Assembly (NCBI GenBank): GCA_048772705.1
Contig: JBLWGC010000027.1
Span: 1-43,794, forward strand
From: Leidyana gryllorum EB-2025a
Lineage: Eukaryota; Apicomplexa
Reading direction: 5' to 3'
Length of the DNA: 43,794 nt
In this document: one piece after another, positions 1 to 7,052 of the stretch
How positions within the stretch are numbered: the first letter of the stretch is position 1
Layout of the letters: every line of letters starts with the position of its first letter
The notes under the pieces: model-generated
Seen by the model: only the letters and a program-made list of their open reading frames with translations
Database searches by the model: none
Told to the model about the DNA's origin: nothing
Translations under genes and position numbers: made by a program

Positions 1-9
1 CATGGCTGC
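1..9 (-). tRNA. tRNA-Val 5' end, cut by window edge
   Basis: Only the acceptor 5' strand GCAGCCA is inside the window. The same bases and flank start the complete tRNA-Val(CAC) at 36028-36100, so this is the edge of that paralogue. Confidence 0.6.
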
Positions 10-126
10 ACGGAGCTTTCGGACTGTGAAAGGGGCGTGTGTCTCTGGAAACAGGTATCTGATGAGGGCGAAAACCGCGGAATGCTATGAGGTCTGCACA
101 GCAGGCGACTAGCTCAATAAGATTGT

Positions 127-197
127 GCATCTGTGGTCTAGTGGTAGAATGTCTCGTTGCCATCGAGACGACCCGGGCTCGATTCCCGGCAGATGCA
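127..197 (+). tRNA. tRNA-Gly-GCC: tRNA-Gly(GCC)
   Basis: 71-nt cloverleaf with loop TTGCCAT and acceptor GCATCTG/CAGATGC. The T-loop reads CTCGATT instead of TTCGATT, so the B-box is slightly eroded. The paralogue at 36220 is intact. Confidence 0.85.
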
Positions 198-274
198 GAA
201 GACACATGATTGTTTCCCCACCATTCCAGGGATTCACGCTTGAGTTGGTGTCTGACCCCTCCAATCACATTGCA

Positions 275-356
275 CGACAACTGCTGGTTTTGAACCAGCG
301 CGGGCTAGGCCCAGTAGATTTCTAGTCTACTTCCTTAACCACTCGGGCAAGTTGCC
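275..356 (-). tRNA. tRNA-Ser-AGA: tRNA-Ser(AGA)
   Basis: 82-nt class II tRNA with long variable arm, loop CTAGAAA and acceptor GGCAACT/AGTTGTC with G discriminator. Convergent with the Gly gene at 127. The D-arm side has GGAAG where paralogues read GGGGG. Confidence 0.85.
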
Positions 357-420
357 ACCTGTCGGACTTGGCATTTTGCGGCCAGTGGCTTCAAATACGT
401 TTCAGCAAGCTTGACTAGGA

Positions 421-484
421 CTTCTCGGGCGACCCGACGCGCTTCAAAAGGCTGGCGCTCTACCGACTGAGCTGGGTGGCAAGG
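421..484 (-). pseudogene. tRNA-Lys-like remnant
   Basis: The 5' half matches Lys (CAGCTCAGTCGGTAGAGCGC). The anticodon arm reads CCTTTTGAAG and the 3' half does not fold. Copies at 27087 and 36512 share the damage, so decay preceded duplication. Confidence 0.55.
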
Positions 485-550
485 AACCTCGGACTTAATA
501 ACGGATTTCATCCGTATTGGTCGTGGAATATTGGGGCTTCCTCGGGTCGA

Positions 551-623
551 GGCGACGCCCGGGCTCCAACCGCGGACTCAGAAGTTATTAGGCTCACGCT
601 CTGACCGCCTGAAATAAGCGACC
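551..623 (-). pseudogene. tRNA-Ile(AAT)-like remnant
   Basis: Keeps GTGAGCCTAATAA from the Ile(AAT) anticodon arm, but the D arm and T arm are mismatched (GGTTGGAGCCC). Same decayed form at 26944 and 36646. Confidence 0.6.
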
Positions 624-756
624 GCTTCAGAGTTGAGGTGAACAGTCACTAGCCGAAGGAGCCGACTGATGTGTTCAACAAAGCCTTATGATTGGTACTG
701 AATCGGCCACTCCGACCTTCCTCCATCCCGTCAAGCAGTCATTCCAAAGGCATTCA

Positions 757-810
757 CCTCGGACTTTCTGCGTGTTAAGCAGACGTCGTAACCACTAGAC
801 GGTGGCTGCA
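757..810 (-). pseudogene. tRNA-Val(AAC) 5' fragment
   Basis: Contains the Val 5' half with loop TTAACAC, then breaks off at a junction near 750. Left of the junction the sequence instead matches the flank at 36830-36845. Confidence 0.6.
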
Positions 811-874
811 TGAATGGTCCCCGCAGCCCAAGAGGAGTGGCGAAGTTTCACGGAGCAGTGAGGACCAAGTTCCA

Positions 875-946
875 AGGTCGCGCCGGGAATCGAATCCAGG
901 GCGGGAGATTCAGAGTCCCCAGTGCTAACCACTACACCACGCAACC
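875..946 (-). tRNA. tRNA-Gln-CTG: tRNA-Gln(CTG)
   Basis: 72 nt with loop CTCTGAA and acceptor GGTTGCG/CGCGACC. There is one mismatch in the anticodon stem and GGATTCGATTCC in the T arm. Paralogues at 26372, 34141 and 37183. Confidence 0.8.
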
Positions 947-1151
947 GATTCAGCCCATCCCAGAAGAGTCGGTAGAATTGAGTCGGTAGGATTATCCGGA
1001 CTAGCGCTTCCTCAACTGGACACACGCAACACGGGTCTCTCTACTGACGTCTGGAAAATTTAATTGGCTCCTGTATATAGAGCGTTGGATTTGAGTCGGA
1101 CAGAAAGCTCACTTCAATCATTGAAGCAATTGCGCTCTCCGCGAATGCTAC

Positions 1152-1233
1152 CGACAAGGGTGAGATTCGAATTCACGCGGGTAAAACCCAAGGGCTTAGC
1201 AGGCCGCCGCCTTAACCGCTCGGCCACCTTGCC
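1152..1233 (-). tRNA. tRNA-Ser-GCT: tRNA-Ser(GCT)
   Basis: Class II, 82 nt, loop CTGCTAA, acceptor GGCAAGG/CCTTGTC. Adjacent to Gln(CTG), as at 26372-26728 and 36933-37254. T-arm start GAATTCGAATC has one stem mismatch. Confidence 0.82.
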
Positions 1234-1328
1234 GAGACTGTAACTGATTACACCTTCCCTCGGGCACCCCGTGCGAACTGTTGTAGGAAGGGGAGGGTCT
1301 CTCTACTAACCTCTGAAACATTGTAAGG

Positions 1329-1408
1329 GGTCTTGTAGCTCAGGCGGCAGAGGGTGTGGCTGTTAGCTGTTAACCGCAAAGTCGCAGGCTCGGAACCTGC
1401 CAGGAGCG
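1329..1408 (+). pseudogene. tRNA-Asn(GTT) with 7-nt insertion
   Basis: Asn body with CTGTTAGCTGTTAACC, where GCTGTTA looks partly duplicated in the anticodon arm, plus a changed T-loop (GGCTCGGAACC). Paralogue of 39692-39763, which lacks the insertion. Confidence 0.7.
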
Positions 1409-1454
1409 CTTCCAGAGGCACGCTAGACACTGACTGCGCTGCTCTCGCAATGGC

Positions 1455-1500
1455 AATTGTGGTCTGCTACCCTTCAAAGATGGTGAGATCCCGGCACGTG
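1455..1500 (+). pseudogene. tRNA-Gly(TCC)-derived fragment
   Basis: Retains ATTGTGGTCTGC, ACCCTTCAAAGATG and a terminal GTGCAG but no T arm. One of five related fragments (4673, 14414, 33493, 39814). Confidence 0.5.
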
Positions 1501-1513
1501 CAGCCGTACGTAC

Positions 1514-1562
1514 TTTCGCACGCTAAGCGTAGCGAGCTACCATTTGAGCTAGTCGCCCATTT
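1514..1562 (-). pseudogene. tRNA-Ala 5' fragment
   Basis: 5' half GGGCGACTAGCTCAAATGG with a scrambled anticodon arm. The complete equivalent in the related block is Ala(AGC) at 39887-39959. Confidence 0.55.
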
Positions 1563-1674
1563 AGCAAACCCCAGTACATCCATTTCTTTTTTACATGGTA
1601 TGACCAATCTCCCAACTGCATCGATCACTTTCACCTGTTTGTGCTCCACTTTGCACAAACGAAGGCACGCAGGA

Positions 1675-1747
1675 AACGGCTAGAGGGACTCGAACCCTCA
1701 ACCTTTGCCTTAGAAGGGCAACACGCTATCCATGGCGCCACAACCGC
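1675..1747 (-). tRNA. tRNA-Arg-TCT: tRNA-Arg(TCT), weakened
   Basis: Loop CTTCTAA between TTGCC and GGCAA; T arm GGGTTCGAGTCCC intact. The D arm reads GGCGCCATGG where paralogue 40080 has GGCGCAATGG and anticodon CCT. The acceptor relies on G-U pairs. Confidence 0.7.
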
Positions 1748-1845
1748 ATTCGGGACGCATCCGACTTTTGAGTGGGACAGAACCGGCTGCCAAAGGTGTC
1801 TCCTCTTTCACCCAACCAGTATCGAGATGACCGAAGCCTATCCAT

Positions 1846-1918
1846 GGTGCGGCGGCCTAATGGATAGGGCATCGGTCTTCGGAACCGGAAGTTGTGGGTT
1901 CGAGTCCCAGCCGCATCA
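1846..1918 (+). tRNA. tRNA-Arg-TCG: tRNA-Arg(TCG)
   Basis: 73 nt, loop CTTCGGA, acceptor GGTGCGG/CCGCATC, T-loop TTCGAGT. Divergent neighbour of the Arg gene at 1675, an arrangement repeated at 40080-40325. Confidence 0.88.
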
Positions 1919-1999
1919 TAGCCTCTCACTCGGAAGACGTTCCGTTTCGACCGAGGCAAGCTTGCTAGCTGCATGGGAGCCGCTGCCCCGCATGTCGAG

Positions 2000-2070
2000 T
2001 TGAAGTGCTAGTGGTATCAGTTTCCTTCGTCCGTGAAAGTGCTCGATTCGATCCCCGTAGGTTGCAGACA
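2000..2070 (+). pseudogene. tRNA-Pro-like relic
   Basis: Only CTAGTGGTAT and TTCCTTCG recall the Pro D and anticodon arms; the T arm is lost. Equally decayed copies lie at 25163 and 40402. Confidence 0.35.
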
Positions 2071-2124
2071 GCTGGAAGTAGAAATTGCCCGAGTCTCTCG
2101 GGGTGCTGCAGATCTTTCGCAATT

Positions 2125-2195
2125 GCACTTGTGGCCTAAGGGTAAGATACGACCCTTCCAAGGTCGTAACCCGGGTTCGAGTCCCGGCAGGTGCA
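2125..2195 (+). tRNA. tRNA-Gly-TCC: tRNA-Gly(TCC)
   Basis: 71 nt, loop CTTCCAA in stem CGACC/GGTCG, acceptor GCACTTG/CAGGTGC, perfect B-box GGGTTCGAGTCCC. Paralogues at 25301 and 40548. Confidence 0.92.
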
Positions 2196-2262
2196 GTCGT
2201 ATGTAGCTCGAACGACCTGTCTATGGTGAAGAGAGGGGACCACTCAATACAATACAACCCGT

Positions 2263-2342
2263 TGACAAGAGTGGGATTCGAACCCACGCCCTTTCGGACT
2301 GCGGCCTGAACACAGCGCCTTAGACCACTCGGCCCTCTTGCC
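2263..2342 (-). tRNA. tRNA-Leu-CAG: tRNA-Leu(CAG)
   Basis: Class II with variable arm TCCGAAAGGGC, loop TTCAGGC, acceptor GGCAAGA/TCTTGTC and discriminator A. First member of a Leu-Asp-Val cassette seen many times in the window. Confidence 0.9.
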
Positions 2343-2436
2343 GAAATGTTATTGGCTCGCCGCTCCACGCGTTTTCTATCCGTGGAATCTCAAAATGGAA
2401 GAACTTCTGGGGTTGGATGCCGGCGTACACAGAGCG

Positions 2437-2507
2437 TCCGAGATAGTATAGTGGTCAGTATTTCCGCCTGTCACGCGGAAGACCCGGGTTCATTCCCGGT
2501 CTCGCAG
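2437..2507 (+). tRNA. tRNA-Asp-GTC: tRNA-Asp(GTC), damaged
   Basis: Loop CTGTCAC is intact, but the T-loop has lost a base (GGTTCATTCC) and the acceptor 3' strand reads TCTCGCA. Probably a weak or dead copy; the intact form is at 25829. Confidence 0.65.
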
Positions 2508-2562
2508 CACAGTTTGTTCCGCTTAGGATTGTTTCCTTTGGATCTCGCTGAAAGTTGCGAGC

Positions 2563-2640
2563 TACAGCCACCGAGGATTGAACTCGGGACCTTCTTTTCT
2601 GCGTGTGAAGCAGACGTCGTGACCACTAGACCATGGCTGT
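2563..2640 (-). pseudogene. tRNA-Val(CAC) with insertion
   Basis: Loop TTCACAC, but about five extra bases follow the anticodon stem (GCAGAAAAGAAGG). The acceptor starts with A, and the T arm reads GTTCAATCC. Confidence 0.65.
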
Positions 2641-2789
2641 ACGGAGCTTCGTGACAGGGGCGTATGTCTTTCGAATCACGTATCCGGTGAGCCGGCCTGT
2701 AGTAGCTCATTTAGAGAGCATCTAACGCTCATGTTACATTTCACCCTGATTGACGCCCCACTGCCTTGAAAGCTACTTGCAGATTATCC

Positions 2790-2825
2790 GCGTGCGAAGC
2801 CAGTCTCGATTCCCGGCTCGGGCAA
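2790..2825 (+). pseudogene. tRNA-His-like 3' scrap
   Basis: GTGCGAAGCC followed by TCTCGATTCCCGGCTCGG resembles the 3' half of the His genes (as at 7053). No 5' half is present. Confidence 0.35.
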
Positions 2826-2896
2826 TATGTCTGCGGTGTCTCTAATGGAACTCTTTCTTGATGGTTATACACTTTCATTCGACGGCTCCGTTGATT

Positions 2897-2965
2897 GGCG
2901 CTATGGCCTAATGGATATGGCATCTACGGAACCGGGGATTCTGGGTTCGAGTCCCAGTAGCGTCT
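2897..2965 (+). pseudogene. tRNA-Arg(ACG) with anticodon-arm deletion
   Basis: Compared with 24497-24569, four bases of the anticodon stem are missing (ATCTACGG versus ATCGGTCTACGG). The acceptor and T arm are otherwise perfect, so the lesion looks recent. Confidence 0.75.
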
Positions 2966-3090
2966 GGGCGACTGGTCGGGTTCCAGCCCCTCACAATTGC
3001 TGTAACTCAGATTTTGTCTCAGCTGGTTGTGGTACAGCATCCCCGTGCACCCTTTTGACAGGGCGAGATGCATCGAGAGAAGTTGCACTA

Positions 3091-3163
3091 GGGAGTGTAG
3101 CGCAGTCGGTAGCGCGTAGGTCTCATAATCCTGAAGTCGAGAGTTCGATCCTCTCCACTCCCA
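3091..3163 (+). tRNA. tRNA-Met-CAT: Elongator tRNA-Met(CAT)
   Basis: 73 nt, acceptor GGGAGTG/CACTCCC, loop CTCATAA, T-loop TTCGATC (elongator type). Followed by a Gly-like and a Thr(CGT) gene on the other strand, the same trio as at 35272 and 42754. Confidence 0.92.
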
Positions 3164-3207
3164 AGCTCGGAATCGGTACCGCCGACAAACTCATCATGCC
3201 ATCATTT

Positions 3208-3278
3208 TGCATCCGTCGGGAATCGCACACGGGTTATGTTGATGGCAGCGAGAGACTCTTCCAATAGACCACAGATGC
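3208..3278 (-). pseudogene. tRNA-Gly(GCC)-like, altered T arm
   Basis: Loop CTGCCAT keeps GCC. The T stem GTGTG and 3' strand do not pair and the anticodon stem is shifted. The same odd form sits next to Met at 35389 and 42871. Confidence 0.6.
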
Positions 3279-3345
3279 AGAACACGATCTTGTTGAACCT
3301 TGTACGTGGTGACAGCCATTGCTTACAAGCCTATCGATGCATCAA

Positions 3346-3417
3346 AGCCTTCTGCCGGAATCGGACCGGCGACTTCTCGCTTACGAAGCGAACGCTCTGC
3401 CACTAAGCTGAGAAGGC
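3346..3417 (-). tRNA. tRNA-Thr-CGT: tRNA-Thr(CGT)
   Basis: 72 nt, loop TTCGTAA, acceptor GCCTTCT/AGAAGGC. The T-loop has GGTCCGATTCC in place of GGTTCGATTCC. Confidence 0.85.
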
Positions 3418-3492
3418 AATGTAAGCCGAGTATAACGAAAAATCGCTATTGACGGAGATTAGTGGAGCACTTTACTCGAGTAGTTAAATGAC

Positions 3493-3565
3493 TTCCACTA
3501 AAGGGACTTGAACCCGGATCGTGCGGGTGAATGCCGCATATCCTAGCCACTTAGACTATGATGGA
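3493..3565 (-). tRNA. tRNA-Glu-TTC: tRNA-Glu(TTC), weakened
   Basis: Loop CATTCAC gives anticodon TTC, but U33 is A. The acceptor TCCATCA pairs poorly and the T stem 3' strand is altered. Intact relatives at 19034 and 31691. Confidence 0.65.
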
Positions 3566-3599
3566 CAAGTCCCCGAGTTGAGGGTTCAGATGAGAGCCG

Positions 3600-3693
3600 T
3601 ACCACCTTGAAAAGGAGGTGGAAGTGGTTGAGTGAGTGAACTTCACACCTACTGGGTCCGGGCCTTGGTGGCTCAAATTCAGCAGTTCTCGTG
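3600..3693 (+). pseudogene. tRNA-Ser relic
   Basis: ACTGGGTCCGGGCC followed by GGCTCAAATTCAGCAG recalls the Ser variable and T arms. The 5' half is unrecognisable. It fills part of the 3566-3899 gap, which holds no intact gene. Confidence 0.45.
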
Positions 3694-3818
3694 CGCTATG
3701 GTAATCGCGGTGGCTGAGGGTAACGAACTCCTCATCTGCGCCGGAGTAGAGCCTCTGCTCCGTGATCGAGAAAAAGCGGGCTGCGATTACTTCGTTCAGT
3801 GTCTGTCAAGCTCTCAGC

Positions 3819-3881
3819 TGCACCTGTGGTGGAAGGGTAAGATGTCACTCCTTCAAGGCCGTGGGTTCTGGCAGCTGGAGA
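3819..3881 (+). pseudogene. tRNA-Gly(TCC) relic
   Basis: GCACCTGTGG, GGAAGGGTAAGATG and CCTTCAAGGCCGTG align to the 5' two thirds of Gly(TCC). No T arm follows. Confidence 0.45.
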
Positions 3882-3899
3882 CAAAGATTCCAGATAGTT

Positions 3900-3972
3900 T
3901 GGACGACCTGGGTATCTGTCCCAGTACCTCTGGCATGCGACGCGAGCGCTCTACCATTTGAGCTAGCCGCCC
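3900..3972 (-). tRNA. tRNA-Ala-CGC: tRNA-Ala(CGC), weakened
   Basis: Acceptor GGGCGGC/GTCGTCC is good. The loop reads GTCGCAT, so U33 is kept, and one anticodon-stem pair is lost (GCCAG). Paralogue 13642 is Ala(TGC). Confidence 0.65.
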
Positions 3973-4032
3973 AGCGACACAGCATGGAAGAGCTATTGCA
4001 TTGAGTAGCTGACCGGATGCCAATACAACGGT

Positions 4033-4112
4033 TGACAAGAGTGGAATTCCAACCCACGGCCTTTCGGACTGCGGCCTTGACACAGCGCCTTAGACCACTC
4101 GGCCATCTTGCC
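4033..4112 (-). tRNA. tRNA-Leu-AAG: tRNA-Leu(AAG), weakened
   Basis: Loop TCAAGGC gives AAG but with C at position 33. T arm GGGTTGGAATTCC departs from the B-box. The better paralogue is 13775-13854. Confidence 0.65.
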
Positions 4113-4276
4113 GGAGTGCTCTTGGCTCGCCACTTTACCCATTTTCTGTTCGTGAAGTCAGTCCTAAAGCGCAAGACTTTTATTTTTGCGGCGCGGCTTC
4201 GAGCCCGGCGCGTGGTGCGGCTCAATACCCCTGCGAGTAAGAATGGAATGTTTCCTGCAAGCACACTTAGCAAGAC

Positions 4277-4347
4277 CTGCACCGCCGCGACTTGAACCCG
4301 GATGTACGGGTGAGAGCCGCATATCTGGCCACCTAGACTACAGTGGA
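4277..4347 (-). pseudogene. tRNA-Glu(CTC), 3' half damaged
   Basis: Loop CTCTCAC and GGGTTCAAGTC are kept, but the acceptor 3' strand (GCGGTGCA) no longer pairs with TCCACTG. Identical at 14019, so the damage predates the duplication. Confidence 0.6.
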
Positions 4348-4428
4348 CAACTTCCTCAGCTGCAGCTTTGGACGAGAGCCGTACCATCTTGAGATGAGAT
4401 AGAGCGTCGGGTCAACCGGCAACCAACG

Positions 4429-4500
4429 GGGCTGTTCTGGGAATCGAACCCAGGACTCCTTCCACCCTAAGGAAGGATCACACCACTAGACCAAACAGCC
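4429..4500 (-). tRNA. tRNA-Pro-AGG: tRNA-Pro(AGG)
   Basis: 72 nt, loop TTAGGGT, acceptor GGCTGTT/AACAGCC, B-box GGGTTCGATTCCC. The downstream hairpin seen after other Pro genes is imperfect here (CGTCGG/CCGGCA). Confidence 0.92.
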
Positions 4501-4588
4501 GCCTGTTGGTCGTGCAACCCGCTAGGTACACTCGAGAGAGTGGTCATACTACGTGAAGTACCACTCAATGCGATGGGGTCTGCACAGC

Positions 4589-4661
4589 GGGGGACTAGCT
4601 CAAACAGTAGAGCGCTCGCTTAGCATGCGAGAGGTACTGGGATCAATGCCCAGGTCGTCCA
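4589..4661 (+). tRNA. tRNA-Ala-AGC: tRNA-Ala(AGC)
   Basis: Loop TTAGCAT, acceptor GGGGGAC/GTCGTCC with one weak pair. The T-loop is ATCAATG where the usual Ala form is ATCGATG. Confidence 0.8.
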
Positions 4662-4672
4662 AAGTACGTACG

Positions 4673-4734
4673 GCAGCACGGGGCGGGAGCCAAACCCAAC
4701 CTTACATCTTTGAAGGGTCGCAGGCCACAAGTGC
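4673..4734 (-). pseudogene. tRNA-Gly(TCC)-derived fragment
   Basis: Begins GCACTTGTGG then CTGCGACCCTTCAAAGATG; the remainder is not tRNA-like until a final GTGCTGCC. Same chimera at 14414, 33493 and 39814. Confidence 0.5.
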
Positions 4735-4778
4735 CATTGCGAGAGCAGCGCAGTCAATGTTTAGGGTGCCTCTGAAAG

Positions 4779-4859
4779 CGGTCCTGGTAGGTTTCGAACC
4801 TGCGACTTTGCGACTTTGTGGTTAACAGCCACACGCTCTGCCGACTGAGCTACAAGACC
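4779..4859 (-). tRNA. tRNA-Asn-GTT: tRNA-Asn(GTT) with 9-bp tandem expansion
   Basis: Loop CTGTTAA, acceptor GGTCTTG/CAGGACC. CAAAGTCG is repeated in the variable region, adding 9 bp compared with 14520-14592. The extra bases probably spoil the fold. Confidence 0.7.
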
Positions 4860-4868
4860 CAATTACAA

Positions 4869-4913
4869 TGTTCTTCCACCCGAGGAAGAATCATACCACC
4901 AGGCCAGACAGCC
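4869..4913 (-). pseudogene. tRNA-Pro(CGG) 5' half
   Basis: GGCTGTCTGGCCTGGTGG through TCGGGTGGAAG, then it stops where the Asn upstream flank begins. The same truncated half sits next to Asn at 14602, 23344 and (inverted) 33322. Confidence 0.65.
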
Positions 4914-4928
4914 GCCTGTTCAGCCTGC

Positions 4929-5000
4929 CCCCCTACGGCACAGTGGTTAGCTGTGGAGATTTTGAATCTCCCGACCTGGATTCGATTTCCGACACGACCT
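4929..5000 (+). pseudogene. tRNA-Gln(TTG), acceptor lost
   Basis: Loop TTTTGAA in stem GGAGA/TCTCC and a near-normal T arm. The 5' acceptor (CCCCCTA) cannot pair with the 3' strand. It is the only Gln(TTG) type in the window; copies at 14662 and 23404. Confidence 0.6.
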
Positions 5001-5064
5001 CCCAACTAGTGCTCACTACTTCTTGAAATTTCGCAACTCCTCTTGGTCTGCGGAAAGCTTTCGT

Positions 5065-5137
5065 GCACCCATGATGTAGTGGTTACGACGTCTGGTTAAC
5101 ACGCAGAAGGTCCCGAGTTCGATCCTCGGTGACTGTA
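5065..5137 (+). tRNA. tRNA-Val-AAC: tRNA-Val(AAC), weakened
   Basis: Loop TTAACAC and B-box GAGTTCGATCC are good. The acceptor pairs GCACCCA/TGACTGT only partly and the anticodon stem has one G-G mismatch. Confidence 0.65.
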
Positions 5138-5179
5138 GCTCGCAACTTTCAGCGGCAATCTTAAGCGGAATCAGCTGTG

Positions 5180-5251
5180 CTCCGAAACCGGGCATCGAAT
5201 CCGGGTCTTCCGCGTGACAGGCGGAAATACTGACCACTACTTCATCCCGAA
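5180..5251 (-). tRNA. tRNA-Asp-GTC: tRNA-Asp(GTC), weakened
   Basis: Loop CTGTCAC, T arm GGATTCGATGCC. The acceptor TTCGGGA/TTTCGGA is damaged compared with the TCCGAGA consensus here. Confidence 0.65.
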
Positions 5252-5347
5252 CGATCGTCAACGCGCCGGCCTTCAGCCTCAGACGTCTTACCAGTTTCGA
5301 GATTCCACGGACAGGAAACGCGTGGAGCGGCGAGCCAACAACACTCC

Positions 5348-5427
5348 GGCAACATGGCCGAGTGGTCTGAAGCGCTGTGTTCAGGCCGCAGTTCCAAATC
5401 GCGTGGGCTCGAATCCCACGCTTGTCA
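5348..5427 (+). tRNA. tRNA-Leu-CAG: tRNA-Leu(CAG), weakened
   Basis: Loop TTCAGGC, T arm GGGCTCGAATCCC. The variable arm (TTCCAAATCGC) has diverged from the usual TCCGAAAGGGC. Confidence 0.7.
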
Positions 5428-5540
5428 TGTCACTGTGTTGGTGCGCGCCGCAGTCGAGAGATTGGTCATACTATGTCAAAAACCATGAATGCTATGAGGT
5501 CTGCGCAGCGGGCGCGGGGACTAGCTCAACAAGGTATTAT

Positions 5541-5610
5541 GCATCTGTGGTCTACTGGTAGAATGTCTCGTTGCCTCGAGACGACCCGGGTTCGATTCCC
5601 GGCAGATGCA
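5541..5610 (+). tRNA. tRNA-Gly-GCC: tRNA-Gly(GCC), one base short
   Basis: The anticodon loop lacks one base compared with the normal form (TTGCCTCGAGA versus TTGCCATCGAGA). The same loss is present in paralogue 29617, so it predates that duplication. Confidence 0.7.
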
Positions 5611-5674
5611 GAGGAGATGGCACATGGTTGAGTTTTATGCGTGAGATGGTGTTTGACCCTCCCATCACGTCGCA

Positions 5675-5756
5675 CGACAACTGCTGGATTTGAACCAGTG
5701 CGGGCCAGGCCCAGTAGATTTCGAGTCTACCCCCTTAACCACTCGGGCATGTTGCC
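5675..5756 (-). tRNA. tRNA-Ser-CGA: tRNA-Ser(CGA)
   Basis: Class II, 82 nt, loop CTCGAAA, acceptor GGCAACA/AGTTGTC with one mismatch, T-loop TTCAAAT. Confidence 0.85.
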
Positions 5757-5871
5757 AACGGTCGAACTCGGCATCCCGCAGACAGTGGCCTCACATACGG
5801 TTCAGCAAGCTTGACTCATCCCCTGTCTCAAATAAGGTAACGAGTCTTTTTGAACTCCGCCTGCCACGTCA

Positions 5872-5930
5872 CTCGACAGCTGCTAGATCTGAACCAGTGG
5901 GGCCAGGCGATACTGACGACTCAGGCGTTT
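5872..5930 (-). pseudogene. tRNA-Ser 3' fragment
   Basis: CTGGCCCCACTGGTTCAGATCTAGCAG matches the Ser variable and T arms; no 5' half. Same in copies at 17291 and 29948. Confidence 0.5.
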
Positions 5931-5953
5931 GAGACAGTGAGGCTGTGGGTTGT

Positions 5954-6026
5954 GCGGTGGTGGCGCAATGAATAGCGTGTTGCCCTCCGGAGGCAAAGGT
6001 TGTGGGTTCGAGTCCCGCCCACCGTT
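5954..6026 (+). tRNA. tRNA-Arg-CCG: tRNA-Arg(CCG)
   Basis: Acceptor GCGGTGG/CCACCGT, loop CTCCGGA in stem TTGCC/GGCAA, T-loop TTCGAGT. Carried in all three copies of block B (17373, 30030) and found nowhere else in the window. Confidence 0.85.
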
Positions 6027-6109
6027 CTCGTGGTCTCGCTCAACAGTGGAATCGAGAAGAGTGGTTGCCATTCGGAGCCATGCAGACTTGCGCCATCCAA
6101 ACTCAAATT

Positions 6110-6165
6110 CGGCACCGCGGGCCACCACGCGATCTGTGCACTCTACCCTTTGAGCTAGCGAGAGC
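6110..6165 (-). pseudogene. tRNA-Ala 5' fragment
   Basis: TAGCTCAAAGGGTAGAG marks an Ala D arm; what follows is not a tRNA. Copies at 17529 and 30183. Confidence 0.4.
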
Positions 6166-6279
6166 TATTGCATGCCGTGCTTGATGAGTGGACGATTGCC
6201 CATTGGAAATTTGCGGAACGCTGCTGGCAAGCTCGAGTCGCACGGCTGCGAGAGATGACACCAAATGTCACAACCTTTC

Positions 6280-6352
6280 TGCCTCGGCTGTGGATCGAAC
6301 ACGGGACTTCCACATCTTCAGTCTGGCGCTCTCCCAACTGAGCTACCGAGGC
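6280..6352 (-). tRNA. tRNA-Phe-GAA: tRNA-Phe(GAA)
   Basis: 73 nt, acceptor GCCTCGG/CCGAGGC, loop CTGAAGA, T arm GTGTTCGATCCAC. There is one anticodon-stem mismatch compared with 15597. A hairpin lies nine bases after the gene. Confidence 0.88.
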
Positions 6353-6437
6353 GCTAGAAAGCCTTGAAACGCGGTGAAAATAAGCACTCACCGCAGCCGC
6401 ATCTAGGGCCACTCCTCGCGGCATGCCGAGTTCGACA

Positions 6438-6500
6438 GTTGCCAACTTGCCCGATTGGGGAGGGGTGGTGAATTTGTATTTTATTGGGCCTGGTCCGTGG
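6438..6500 (+). pseudogene. tRNA-Ser 5' fragment
   Basis: GCCAACTTGCCCG then a T-rich, unpaired anticodon region and ATTGGGCCTGG. Decayed Ser gene, repeated at 17850 and 30512. Confidence 0.4.
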
Positions 6501-6568
6501 GGGTGCAGGCTTTGGGCGAGAGCCGTACCATCCTGAAAAGGAGTGGGATGTCAGGTCAACACCTCAAT

Positions 6569-6639
6569 GAGCTTTTCTGGGAATCGGATCCAATTCTCTT
6601 TCCATCCTGACAGGGATACCACCGCTAGACCAAATAGCC
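6569..6639 (-). pseudogene. tRNA-Pro(AGG) relic
   Basis: Starts GGCTATTTGGTCTAGCGG; the anticodon arm is mismatched but still reads AGG, and the T arm reads GGATCCGATTCC. All three block-B copies share the damage. Confidence 0.6.
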
Positions 6640-6727
6640 GAATACTTGGGTGCATGCAACCGGATATATAGATAGAGACTCGAATCTACCGTAGCTTTTC
6701 CAGCCTATTCTTGAGGATGATCACCGT

Positions 6728-6811
6728 TGCACAAAATGGGGTTCGAACCCATGCAGACTTGCGCCTACCAGAACTTGAGTCTGGCCCCTTAGACCACTCG
6801 GGCATCTGTGC
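6728..6811 (-). tRNA. tRNA-Leu-CAA: tRNA-Leu(CAA)
   Basis: Class II, 84 nt, acceptor GCACAGA/TTTGTGC, loop CTCAAGT in perfect stem CCAGA/TCTGG, T-loop TTCGAAC. No intron, although this isoacceptor often has one in eukaryotes. Confidence 0.88.
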
Positions 6812-7052
6812 GTTACTTTCTTTCTGAGTCCCAGAGTGTTAATGGCTTCCGTTGCGGCGTCGACGTCGTTCTGGGTGCAGTGTACCGCCCCGGAGTACTC
6901 TTACGGCCCGAGTTGCTTAGATGGCAACGCATGTGATTGTAGTGGTGGCATCAAATATTCGACGAGCAAATTCCGTCCCTGGGGAGTTGAGGAGTGAACT
7001 TCATTCCATCCTGATCGATGCTTCGCTACCTCTACAGCCTCGCTCAAAGATT

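Larger units (their letters stand above)
3895..5650. repeat. Segmental duplication A, copy 1
   Basis: Matches 13637-15345 in the same order and orientation: Ala, Leu, Glu, Pro, Ala, Gly-relic, Asn, Pro-half, Gln, Val, Asp, Leu, Gly. The offset is about 9742 until a 9-bp difference in the Asn gene, then 9733. Confidence 0.9.
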
